Assembly: GCA_003566795.1 (NCBI GenBank)
Contig: PXBU01000321.1
Coordinates: 1 to 37,159 of the forward strand
Direction: 5' to 3'
DNA length: 37,159 nt
From: Puniceicoccaceae bacterium
Lineage (GTDB): Bacteria > Verrucomicrobiota > Verrucomicrobiia > Opitutales > Coraliomargaritaceae
The notes under the pieces are model-generated. The model saw only the letters and a program-made list of their open reading frames with translations. It made no database searches and was not told where the DNA came from. Of this stretch, positions 23,742 to 31,422 are shown piece after piece (the stretch's first letter is position 1; every line of letters starts with the position of its first letter). Both the position numbers and the translations under genes were made by a program.

Positions 23742-25655
23742 TCAGTAAGCGCGTCCGTCCTTGTTTTCGTAGTAGTTGATAAAGGCTCGGTTAAGAACTG
23801 CGGTGCCGCCAGGCGTCGGATAATTACCGGTGAAATACCAGTCGCCATGGTGGACCGGGATGGCTGCCTTCATTTTCTCAACCGTGAGGAAGACGATCTC
23901 CAGCTCCCCACTCCAGGATACATTTCGCGGATAGACTAGCTCTGCGATCTTTGCGGAAATTTGCTCCTCGGTGTAGCGATCATAGAGTCGCTTGACATGG
24001 TTGACCATCTGAGCAGCCGGCAACTTGGATTGAGCGCTACAGTCCTGATACACATCCTGCAACAGGTCGGTGGCTCCGTCGGCTTTGATCAATTCCACCG
24101 TGGCCTTGAAGGCGATAAACTTGCCGAGTTCCGACATGTCGATGCCGTAGCAATCCGGGTAGCGAATTTGCGGTGCCGTCGAGGCAATCACGATCTTGCG
24201 CGGATTCGTCCGGCTAAGCATTTTAAGGATCGATTCTTTCAGCGTCGTCCCGCGCACGATTGAGTCGTCGATACAAACCAGGCAGTCATCCTCCTGGACG
24301 ACGCCATAGGTAATGTCATACACATGGGAGACCAGCTGGGCGCGGCCCGACTCCTGGGAAATGAAGGTGCGCAGCTTAATATCCTTGTGTGCGATCTTTT
24401 CACCGCGCGGCCAGTTGCCCATTATTAGCTCGTCGAGCGTTGCCTCGTCGAGCGTGCCCGCCTGCTGGGCTTTCAGAATAGCTACTTTGACCTCTTGCCT
24501 GCGATGGCGGCGTACCGCTTCGAGCAGGCCATGATAGGCGATTTCCGCCGTGTTGGGCACGAAGCTAAAGACGCTTTTGGCGAAGTTGTTATCGACTGCC
24601 TGAACCACCTGCTCCAGCAGTGCACCGCCGAGGGCCTTGCGTTCGCGATAAATATCCGCGTCATTGCCTCGGGAGAAATAGATACGCTCAAACGAACAGG
24701 GCGTCAACTCCTGGGGCTCCGCGAAGCGCTCGCAGTAAATATGCCCGTCACTCTTCACCACCGTGGCCGTGCCCGGCTCGAGTTCCTGCACGTTTTCGAT
24801 CGGCTGATCAAAAATCGTCATCAGCGCCACCCGCTCGGAGGCGAAGGCAATCACCTCGTCATTTTGAAAGTAAAAGCAGGGCCGGATCCCCTTGGGATCA
24901 CGCATTACAAAGGTATCGCCGTTGCCGATCAGCCCCGCCATGGCGTAGCCACCATCCCAGCTGTTGGCGGCATTTTTTAAAATACGGATCGGGTCCAGCT
25001 CTTTACTGATGATCCCCGGAATTTCTGTCCCGACCACATTCTGGTCCCGCATCCGGTGATAGATCGCATCGTGCGCCTCATCCAGATGGAAGCCGATTTG
25101 CTCCAGCACCGCCTGGGTATCCGTCCCAAAAATCGGGTGTTGCCCATAGTTGATCAAGCCCTCGTTGAGTTCCTTCTCATTGGTGATGGTGAAGTTGCCC
25201 GCCAACATGAGATTTTTGGTTGGCCAGTTGGATTCACGGACATAGGGGTGGCAGTTTTCCGAGTTGTAGAGCCCCGATGTCGCGTAGCGCAGATGGCCCA
25301 GCAAGATCTCGCCTCCATACTGAAAATTCTCCTTAACCGTCTGCGGAAATTCGGGATGAATGAGCCCGCGATTCACCAACTTCTGATAGGCTTTTAGCTG
25401 TCGGTTGAAAATCCGCGAAAGCGAATTCGACTTGGTGGTTCGCTCCCGGGCCATGTAGGGTTTGCCGGGTTCGACACCGAGTTTGACGCAGCCAATTCCG
25501 GCTCCGTCCTGTCCCCGGTTGTGCTGTTTCTCCATCAACAGAAAAAGCTGGTTAAACCCGTAGAGAGGTGTCCCGTATTTCTCCTGATAGTAGGAAATCG
25601 GCTTTAATAGTCGAATCAGGGCAATGCCGCATTCGTGCTTCAAAAAATCGCTCAT
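23742..25655 (-). CDS. purF: Amidophosphoribosyltransferase (long form)
   Basis: A 637-residue enzyme making 5-phosphoribosylamine from PRPP and glutamine, the first committed step of purine synthesis. The N-terminal class II glutaminase starts MSDFLKHECGIAL, with Cys9 as the probable nucleophile after removal of eight residues. NRGQDGAGI, LGHLRYATSG and NEGLINYGQHPIFGTDTQ are typical active-site segments. The phosphoribosyltransferase PRPP loop is VCIDDSIVRGTTLKES (about residues 460-475). E. coli-type PurF is about 505 residues; the extra length includes a segment around residues 380-440 and a C-terminal extension. I recall similarly long forms in Bacteroidota and Verrucomicrobiota. The segment around residues 60-110 is also longer than in the short form. 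Confidence 0.93.
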   Translation of the reverse strand: MSDFLKHECGIALIRLLKPISYYQEKYGTPLYGFNQLFLLMEKQHNRGQDGAGIGCVKLGVEPGKPYMARERTTKSNSLSRIFNRQLKAYQKLVNRGLIHPEFPQTVKENFQYGGEILLGHLRYATSGLYNSENCHPYVRESNWPTKNLMLAGNFTITNEKELNEGLINYGQHPIFGTDTQAVLEQIGFHLDEAHDAIYHRMRDQNVVGTEIPGIISKELDPIRILKNAANSWDGGYAMAGLIGNGDTFVMRDPKGIRPCFYFQNDEVIAFASERVALMTIFDQPIENVQELEPGTATVVKSDGHIYCERFAEPQELTPCSFERIYFSRGNDADIYRERKALGGALLEQVVQAVDNNFAKSVFSFVPNTAEIAYHGLLEAVRRHRRQEVKVAILKAQQAGTLDEATLDELIMGNWPRGEKIAHKDIKLRTFISQESGRAQLVSHVYDITYGVVQEDDCLVCIDDSIVRGTTLKESILKMLSRTNPRKIVIASTAPQIRYPDCYGIDMSELGKFIAFKATVELIKADGATDLLQDVYQDCSAQSKLPAAQMVNHVKRLYDRYTEEQISAKIAELVYPRNVSWSGELEIVFLTVEKMKAAIPVHHGDWYFTGNYPTPGGTAVLNRAFINYYENKDGRAY

Positions 25656-25812
25656 GAGTTCGTAAATTTCGCCGATGGTGTTGGCAGAACCACCCGTCCC
25701 ACCAGTGCACCTTGTTTCAAATGCGTAACAGAAGCGCCGACAAGCAAGAATTCATGCCCGGCGTCGATTTCTGGAAATTCGCTCTGGTTGGCATTGATTC
25801 AAGTTGCGAGAT

Positions 25813-25838
25813 GACGGCACTGTCATGCCGTCGCTACA
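25813..25838 (-). repeat. REP-like hairpin with GTAG tetranucleotide
   Basis: GACGGCA (25813-25819) pairs with TGCCGTC (25826-25832) across a 6-nt loop. Read on the minus strand, the stem is preceded by GTAG (25838-25835), the tetranucleotide that marks REP elements. It lies in the 230-bp gap between purF and the deacetylase gene. No other motif was seen there. Confidence 0.55.
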
Positions 25839-25885
25839 GACCGAATTGGTGAAGAATGGCATTTCGAGGCACCATCCGCGTTACG

Positions 25886-26779
25886 CTACGCGAAATAGCT
25901 GCCGATCTGCTGTTCGACGCTCTTTTGAAAATCGCTGATCAGTGAGAGCGGAATTTGGGCGGGATGCAGGTCCTCGTTGGTTATCAGCGGGGTCAGATCC
26001 ATGCCAAAGCAAACCCGCTCACAGGTATCCGTACTGTGGCTGTCAAAAAAGGTGGCATTTGCCCGGCGGCGGCCTTCCACCGCCAGATCATAGCGTTTTC
26101 CAGAAATTTGCGATTTGAAGATGCCGTTGAGTTCGGCGGCAAAATCGGCGTCCTGGCCCAGATCCATCACCACTTTTTGGTCATCCGGCATCCAATCCAA
26201 ATCCCGCCATACCTCGCAGCCGATGAGTTGCTCGGGGCGTTGCTCCGGTGGCAGTTGGCGAATCGCCTTAATCAGTGCGGCGGCAACGGCAATGTGGGTG
26301 CCATGTTTATCCGCCAGGTTGTGCGTATAGATGACCTTAGCCGAACTGCGCTCGATCAGCTGCCGCAACTCGTTGACCAGATTATCCGCCGCCGTCGGGT
26401 CCTTGATCTCTGAACTGGGATAGGCCAGCTGTGCCATGAAGGAATATTGCCCGAGGCGCGCCGCCTCACGCTGCTCCTCGGCGCGAATGCCCTGCATCTC
26501 CTCATCGGTGTAATCCGCAAAATGTCCCTGCCGCGCACTGCCAGCCCCGTTGGTGCAGGTCACACCGCCAAACCATTGGTCGCTGCGGTCAAGGCATGCC
26601 AGGATGCCGTGCAGTGCCATAAATTCGAGGTCGTCTTGATGCGCCCCCACCCCCAGGTGGGTCGTCTTTTCCAGCCAGGCGGCCGCATCCCCACCCTGAG
26701 GCAGATAAAGATCCGCCTGAGCGTGATGCAATTGAATCGCAGGGTCACTGCCGGAATTGGAGTCTGGGTGCGGGCTCAT
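25886..26779 (-). CDS. PIG-L (LmbE-like) family deacetylase, catalytic motifs intact
   Basis: A 297-residue zinc-dependent N-deacetylase-like protein. The first motif is GVGAHQDDLEFMALHG (His47, Asp49-Asp50, Glu52), a Q variant of the AHPDDxE signature. The distal motif THNLADKHGTHIAV (His159 and His162) completes the zinc site. The family removes acetyl groups from N-acetylglucosamine-type sugars or conjugates. It starts nine bases after the ROK-like kinase stop and is the last gene of a nagB-kinase-deacetylase unit, so a GlcNAc-derived substrate is likely. No signal peptide is seen, so it acts in the cytoplasm. NagA, the usual GlcNAc-6-P deacetylase, is not in the window; this enzyme could fill that step, but that is inference. 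Confidence 0.9.
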   Translation of the reverse strand: MSPHPDSNSGSDPAIQLHHAQADLYLPQGGDAAAWLEKTTHLGVGAHQDDLEFMALHGILACLDRSDQWFGGVTCTNGAGSARQGHFADYTDEEMQGIRAEEQREAARLGQYSFMAQLAYPSSEIKDPTAADNLVNELRQLIERSSAKVIYTHNLADKHGTHIAVAAALIKAIRQLPPEQRPEQLIGCEVWRDLDWMPDDQKVVMDLGQDADFAAELNGIFKSQISGKRYDLAVEGRRRANATFFDSHSTDTCERVCFGMDLTPLITNEDLHPAQIPLSLISDFQKSVEQQIGSYFA

Positions 26780-26788
26780 AAGCGAAAA

Positions 26789-28198
26789 TTAATCCTGTTG
26801 CAGCGGCGGCAGGCTGGCGGCGGCAATTGCCTGGCCATGACGCCGCAGGCGATCATCCGGCACGGAAAGCTGGGTGCGCCCGGCAAGTTCCGGAAACTCG
26901 GCACGCAGCACTTCCCTGGCCCGCTGGAGAATCCACTCCCCGCCCACACCGCTCATCACCCGCCCCAGTAGCAGCACGTGTTTAATCGCGTAGTGCCGGG
27001 AGAAGAGTGCCAGCGCATGCGCCAGGTAGACACCGATAGTTTGAAAAACCCGGCGGGCACGCTCGTCACCATCAGCAGCAAGTTGTTGCACCTCTTCCAG
27101 CGTGACCGCCATCGATTTTTCAGGGTCAACCGGAATGCCCGCCACTACGGCCAGGCGCGCCACCGCTTGCTGCGAGAAATACTGCACGCCGCAACCTGCA
27201 TCGCCGGACCATTCATCCAGCGGGGCATCTGGTTGGAAATCGACTGGCACAAAAGCCAGTTCATTGAGCATGCTGGTGATGCGGCGGTTCTTATCCACAT
27301 AGCCGCAGGCCAAACTCGTCCCCATGGCGATGCCGAGATAGTCGCCTTCACCCGCTTGCATCGCACCCGCCAACGCAGTGATGTCCCCATCGTTGGCGAC
27401 CTGAAACGGCACACCGGCCCAATCTTGGCTGAGATTGCGGAAAAACGGACGGACCTCCCGCTCCAATGATTCCGCAGACAGGCCCCGGAATAATGATGCA
27501 ATCCGCGGTTCGTTCTTGATATAAATACCAGCCGCACTGCCACCGATGGCATCAACAGTTGGCAGGTGCTTGGCCGCACGCGCAATGCTATCACGAATTC
27601 CGTCCAGGTGATAGTTGGCCTCCGATTCAAAATAAGGCGACCAGGTGATCTCTTCGGAAAAGACCACCTCGCCGTCGACCACTGCAGCGCATTTACGATC
27701 GCTGCCGCCCAAATCGAAGCCAACTCGGTTACCTTGCGTATGCCCCCCGATATCATGGCTGCTCAGCTTGGGAGCGGGTTTTCCAGTCAGCGAGACCCGC
27801 TCAAATCGGAGTGGCTCGCCGTAGACCTGCTGCCCGATCGTTTCCGCGTCAAACGCGCGCTCGCCACCTGGGCTGTATTTTTGCTGGAGCCCGGCCACCC
27901 AGGCATCGGGGCCATCGATCAGAATGCGTGATCCACCCACTTGCCACAGCAGGAACTTCACCAAGCGTTCCACTCGATACAAATTAGCGGCCTCGTAATC
28001 GGCTGTCTCCGGCAGGCTGAGTAGCTCGATGCGCTTCCCGGATTGATCGGGCCGTAAAATGTCCAGTAGCGCCGTGAACGATTCGGGTTCCGCTTCAGCC
28101 CGCTCCAGGTAGGCATCTTCCCACAACACCGGGGAAATAAAGCCCGCATCCAAAGGGGGGATAATCTTAAGTTCTCGGACTGGGATGGCTGTGCTCAC
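26789..28198 (-). CDS. ROK/hexokinase-like sugar kinase with N-terminal extension
   Basis: A 469-residue protein. The N-terminal ~155 residues do not match a family I recognise. The kinase part starts at about residue 158 with GFDLGGSDRKCAAVVDG (phosphate-binding, 160-176). It continues with AIGGSAAGIYI (218-228), QVANDGDITALAGAM (266-280; Asp270 as likely catalytic base) and LGIAMGTSLACGYV (288-301). The usual ROK zinc motif (CxCGxxGC) is not evident; DAGCGVQYFS occupies a similar place. The order suggests ATP-dependent phosphorylation of a hexose or amino sugar, which would supply the downstream-acting deacetylase and the NagB deaminase encoded in the same run (gaps of 39 and 9 bp). Substrate is not determinable from sequence. 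Confidence 0.82.
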   Translation of the reverse strand: MSTAIPVRELKIIPPLDAGFISPVLWEDAYLERAEAEPESFTALLDILRPDQSGKRIELLSLPETADYEAANLYRVERLVKFLLWQVGGSRILIDGPDAWVAGLQQKYSPGGERAFDAETIGQQVYGEPLRFERVSLTGKPAPKLSSHDIGGHTQGNRVGFDLGGSDRKCAAVVDGEVVFSEEITWSPYFESEANYHLDGIRDSIARAAKHLPTVDAIGGSAAGIYIKNEPRIASLFRGLSAESLEREVRPFFRNLSQDWAGVPFQVANDGDITALAGAMQAGEGDYLGIAMGTSLACGYVDKNRRITSMLNELAFVPVDFQPDAPLDEWSGDAGCGVQYFSQQAVARLAVVAGIPVDPEKSMAVTLEEVQQLAADGDERARRVFQTIGVYLAHALALFSRHYAIKHVLLLGRVMSGVGGEWILQRAREVLRAEFPELAGRTQLSVPDDRLRRHGQAIAAASLPPLQQD

Positions 28199-28237
28199 AA
28201 CGCTGTTAGTAACAAATCAGTTTGAGATTGGTCTAGA

Positions 28238-30142
28238 TCATACTTGCTCATACCAGCGTTGGAAACGCTCCAGAGCCTCGTATTCCGCCAGCCCGAGCGC
28301 ATCAATTTCCTCGGCCGCCTTAAGGCCCAAGCTCCGCGCGACATCCCATGCCTCCTGGTTGTCGACACCGGGCACCTGACTGCGCTGGCTATGATAACTG
28401 TAGATGGCTTTTACCTTTTCGTGCAGTTCGTCCGGACTTACCGGCACACTCATCTCAGACACGTAGCATGGCATCAGTGCATCGGCCGGGCTGTAGAGCC
28501 ACACCCGGCAACCCTCCCACCAATCATCCTGAGAGACCTGCTCAACCGCCTGGCGAAATAAACCGAAACTGACTGCATCCAAAGAGCTGGGATCTGAGAG
28601 GTGACCAGTCATATAAATTTGGTGCGGCCGAATCTCCCGCAGCAGCTCGACCAGCTTGTCGACATCCTCGTCCAGTGGCTTAAAGCGACGGTAGCGCCCC
28701 TTCTCATAAAATGGCAGGTCGAGGTGTCGAATTTGTGGCGTCGTGAGCGACAAGGCCCTGCCGGTGGTCATCGCTTCACTCCGGCGGATCAGGCCCTTAA
28801 AATCGCGGACGGTGGGGCTATCCTCCTGATAGGGTGATTTCTCGCGCAGCTCTTTAAGCACCGGAATGCGGGAACTCCCGTCATTGGTTGCGACGGTATC
28901 CTCCTCGGCGATGACTGAGCTTGCGAATTCGGCGGCATGCAGCGCATCGCGGTCGGACACCCCGAGATTACCCGAGCAGAGGTGGGCCAGCGTCACTGTA
29001 TGCCCTTGGCTCACCAGGCGCCGGATCGTCGCGCCCATGCTCATCTCGGCTACCAGTGGCTCCGGGCTGAGCACCAGCGAGCGCTTCTGCTTGGGCGTGG
29101 CCCGCTCCGGCCGATGGGTGTCGTCGGCATCCGGCTTACCACCCGGCCAGCCGGTGATGGCCCGCTGCAGGTCATTGAAAATTGCAATATTCAGATCATA
29201 GGCGGGGCCATAGTCGGTGATAAGCTCCGCCAGACCATACTCGCTGTAATCCTCATCGCGCAGTTTGAGCACTGGCTTATCCCGTTCCATCGCCAGCCAG
29301 ATCACCGCTTTGCGGATCAACAGGCGATCCCACTGCATCGGCCCGACCAACCAGGGGCGCTTGATCCGCGTCAGTTCCGAAGACGCCGCCTGATCGATGT
29401 AGAAAGTCACCTGATCGTGCCGCTGTAGGAAACTGGCGGGCAGTGCCGCCGTGGGCTCCTCTTCGATGGCTTTGGCGAGAACTTCGGCCTTCGACTGCCC
29501 CCAGGCCATCAGGAAGATTTTTTTCGCCTTCAGAATCGTTCCGATCCCCATCGTGATCGCATTGCGCGGGACCGCGTTTTCACCTTGAAAATCCCGGGCA
29601 GCGTCCTTGCGAGTCAGGCGGTCAAGGGTAACCATGCGGGTCAGCGAGTCGCCGCTGGAACCAGGTTCGTTAAAGCCAATGTGCCCGGTGCGACCAATCC
29701 CCAGAATCTGGATATCCAGACCACCTGCTGCTGCAATCGCCGCCTCATAGCCCTGGCAGTATTCAAACACCTCATCGCGCGGCACAGTGCCGTCGGGCAC
29801 GTGGATATTTTCTTTCGGAATATCAACATGATCAAACAGCTGGTCATGCATGAAGCGCCAGTAGCTCTCCGGGTGCTCCCGCTCGAGGCCGTAATACTCA
29901 TCCAAATTGAAGGTGATGACATGCGCCAGGCTGAGGCCTTCCTCGCGGTGCGCCTGTATCAATCGTTTGTAAAGCAGTAGCGGCGTGGACCCCGTGGCGA
30001 GACCCAGCACAACGGGGCGGGACGCCTCGGCGCGCTGCCGGATCAGATTGATCACATGTCGCGCCACTTCCTCGCTGGCTTCGCTGGCGTTCCGGCAAAT
30101 GACCGTGTTGATCTTTTCGTAGAATTGAGATTCCGATTTCAT
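28238..30142 (-). CDS. nagB: Glucosamine-6-phosphate deaminase fused to a degenerate PIG-L domain
   Basis: A 634-residue two-domain protein. Residues 1-270 are a NagB-type deaminase: VVLGLATGSTPLLLYKRL, FNLDEYYGL (Asp81), GIGRTGHIGFNEPGSS (His154, Glu159) and VPRNAITMGIGTIL. It should convert GlcN-6-P to fructose-6-P and ammonia. The residue matching E. coli Asp141 is Thr152, a variant I associate with the long NagB fusions of Bacteroidota. Residues 350-634 are PIG-L-like but without zinc ligands: the first motif reads LSPEPLVAEMSMG (358-370) where SPHPDD is expected, and the second reads GHLSDPSSLDA (513-523) where DPHGTH is expected. The second domain therefore looks catalytically dead. It is the first gene of an operon with a kinase and an intact PIG-L enzyme. 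Confidence 0.93.
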   Translation of the reverse strand: MKSESQFYEKINTVICRNASEASEEVARHVINLIRQRAEASRPVVLGLATGSTPLLLYKRLIQAHREEGLSLAHVITFNLDEYYGLEREHPESYWRFMHDQLFDHVDIPKENIHVPDGTVPRDEVFEYCQGYEAAIAAAGGLDIQILGIGRTGHIGFNEPGSSGDSLTRMVTLDRLTRKDAARDFQGENAVPRNAITMGIGTILKAKKIFLMAWGQSKAEVLAKAIEEEPTAALPASFLQRHDQVTFYIDQAASSELTRIKRPWLVGPMQWDRLLIRKAVIWLAMERDKPVLKLRDEDYSEYGLAELITDYGPAYDLNIAIFNDLQRAITGWPGGKPDADDTHRPERATPKQKRSLVLSPEPLVAEMSMGATIRRLVSQGHTVTLAHLCSGNLGVSDRDALHAAEFASSVIAEEDTVATNDGSSRIPVLKELREKSPYQEDSPTVRDFKGLIRRSEAMTTGRALSLTTPQIRHLDLPFYEKGRYRRFKPLDEDVDKLVELLREIRPHQIYMTGHLSDPSSLDAVSFGLFRQAVEQVSQDDWWEGCRVWLYSPADALMPCYVSEMSVPVSPDELHEKVKAIYSYHSQRSQVPGVDNQEAWDVARSLGLKAAEEIDALGLAEYEALERFQRWYEQV

Positions 30143-30202
30143 CCGTTCAGGGGGAGTTTGCCGCAGTTGTGCCTAATTTGAAAGCAGATTAGTAATCGTT
30201 CG

Positions 30203-30238
30203 TTGGATTATGATTAAGAGTAAGAGTAAGATTAAGAG
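30203..30238 (-). repeat. Degenerate hexanucleotide tandem array (6 units)
   Basis: Read on the minus strand, six consecutive 6-nt units fit MTCTTA (CTCTTA three times, ATCTTA, then ATCATA and ATCCAA). Every unit has TC at positions 2-3, the same core as the heptanucleotide arrays elsewhere. It lies in the 152-bp gap between the fucosidase and nagB, where it would be in the nagB leader or promoter region. Confidence 0.6.
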
Positions 30239-30294
30239 TGGCTATTGCTTTCGTTAGCGACAATCCCGTTACCTCTCGCCGACATTGCAGCCCG

Positions 30295-31404
30295 TCACTC
30301 TTGGTCCACCTCGACGATGCCGGGCGTTTGGGTGATCTGAGGGATTCTTTTTTCGATAGGATTCTTTTCCAGCAGTTCAGCAGTCTGCCGGAGGATCTCC
30401 CATGCCTCGTCCTGGACGACGCCCCGTCCATCCGGACCGACATTCAGCAGCAGCACCCCACCCTTGCTGTTGATATCCTCCAGCTTCTCGTAAACGACCT
30501 CGGGTGTCTTCCAGTCGTGATCGTGCCGCTTGTAGCCCCAGGATTTGTTCAAGGTGTAGCAACCCTCCCAGTGTTTCCCAAAAGCCTCATCAAAGTGCGT
30601 TTGCTCCTGGGTGACATAATCCAACTCAAACTCCCCTCGTTTCGCCACGCGGTTGTTGACGATGATTTTGGGGTCGGCACTGCGAATTTTGTTATAAAGC
30701 GTGATGCCGTCTTCCAGTGTCCACCAGTCGACCCAATCGGCATCGAACCATAGGAGGGCCGGCTCGTAGCGCCGCATCAACTCCAGCAACTGATTGGTCT
30801 GGTAGGTGATGTAGTCAGCTTTCATGCCATCCACCATACGGGTTCTTCCCCACTTGGCGAAGGCTGACCCCTCTTCCTGTGGTTCCTGAGACGGGTGGTT
30901 CCAATCGATTATACTGTAGTAGAGGCCAAACTTCAGGCCGTGCTCTTCGCAGGCATTTTTGAGTTCCATCAGGATGTCGCGCCCTTTGAAGGGTGTGCTG
31001 CTGACATCAAAATCGGTGTAGTCGCTATCCCACAAGCAAAAGCCCTCATGGTGCTTGGCCGTGATCACGAGGTAAGTCATGCCGGCACGCTTGGCGTTCA
31101 TGACGATTTTGTAGGCATTGAAGTCCTCCGGGTTGAATTCATGAATCAACTCGGCGTATTCCTCACGCGGAATATCCATCGTCGCTTGAATCCACTCGGA
31201 GTACCAAGGCGCTTGCTCACCCTTCCATTCACCACCCAGCACCGAGTAAAGACCGAAGTGAATAAACATGCCGTATTGGCTATCAGCAAACCACTGGATG
31301 CGCTCCTGATATTCTTCGAGCGATTCCGGTTTAAGCGTCGCGGCATGCGATGTGGCAAGCAGCAGCGCTGTGGCGAGGACGGTGGCGTATAATTTACGTA
31401 TCAT
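30295..31404 (-). CDS. Secreted GH29 alpha-L-fucosidase
   Basis: A 369-residue glycoside hydrolase family 29 enzyme releasing alpha-linked L-fucose. The signal peptide is KLYATVLATALLLATSHAA (about residues 4-22). WFADSQYGMFIHFGLYSVLGGEW, YLVITAKHHEGFCLWDS and FGLYYSIIDWNHP form the catalytic barrel. LLWFDADWVDWW contains the nucleophile Asp221. LLNVGPDGRG near the end is also typical. The protein stops after the barrel and short tail, with no C-terminal carbohydrate-binding domain, so it is short for GH29. It starts 18 bp after the aspS stop on the same strand, so read-through from aspS is possible. No strong ribosome binding site is visible. Its product fits the sulfatase and amino-sugar genes in the window. 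Confidence 0.94.
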   Translation of the reverse strand: MIRKLYATVLATALLLATSHAATLKPESLEEYQERIQWFADSQYGMFIHFGLYSVLGGEWKGEQAPWYSEWIQATMDIPREEYAELIHEFNPEDFNAYKIVMNAKRAGMTYLVITAKHHEGFCLWDSDYTDFDVSSTPFKGRDILMELKNACEEHGLKFGLYYSIIDWNHPSQEPQEEGSAFAKWGRTRMVDGMKADYITYQTNQLLELMRRYEPALLWFDADWVDWWTLEDGITLYNKIRSADPKIIVNNRVAKRGEFELDYVTQEQTHFDEAFGKHWEGCYTLNKSWGYKRHDHDWKTPEVVYEKLEDINSKGGVLLLNVGPDGRGVVQDEAWEILRQTAELLEKNPIEKRIPQITQTPGIVEVDQE

Positions 31405-31422
31405 ATTATTTCGTGGCTGGAT

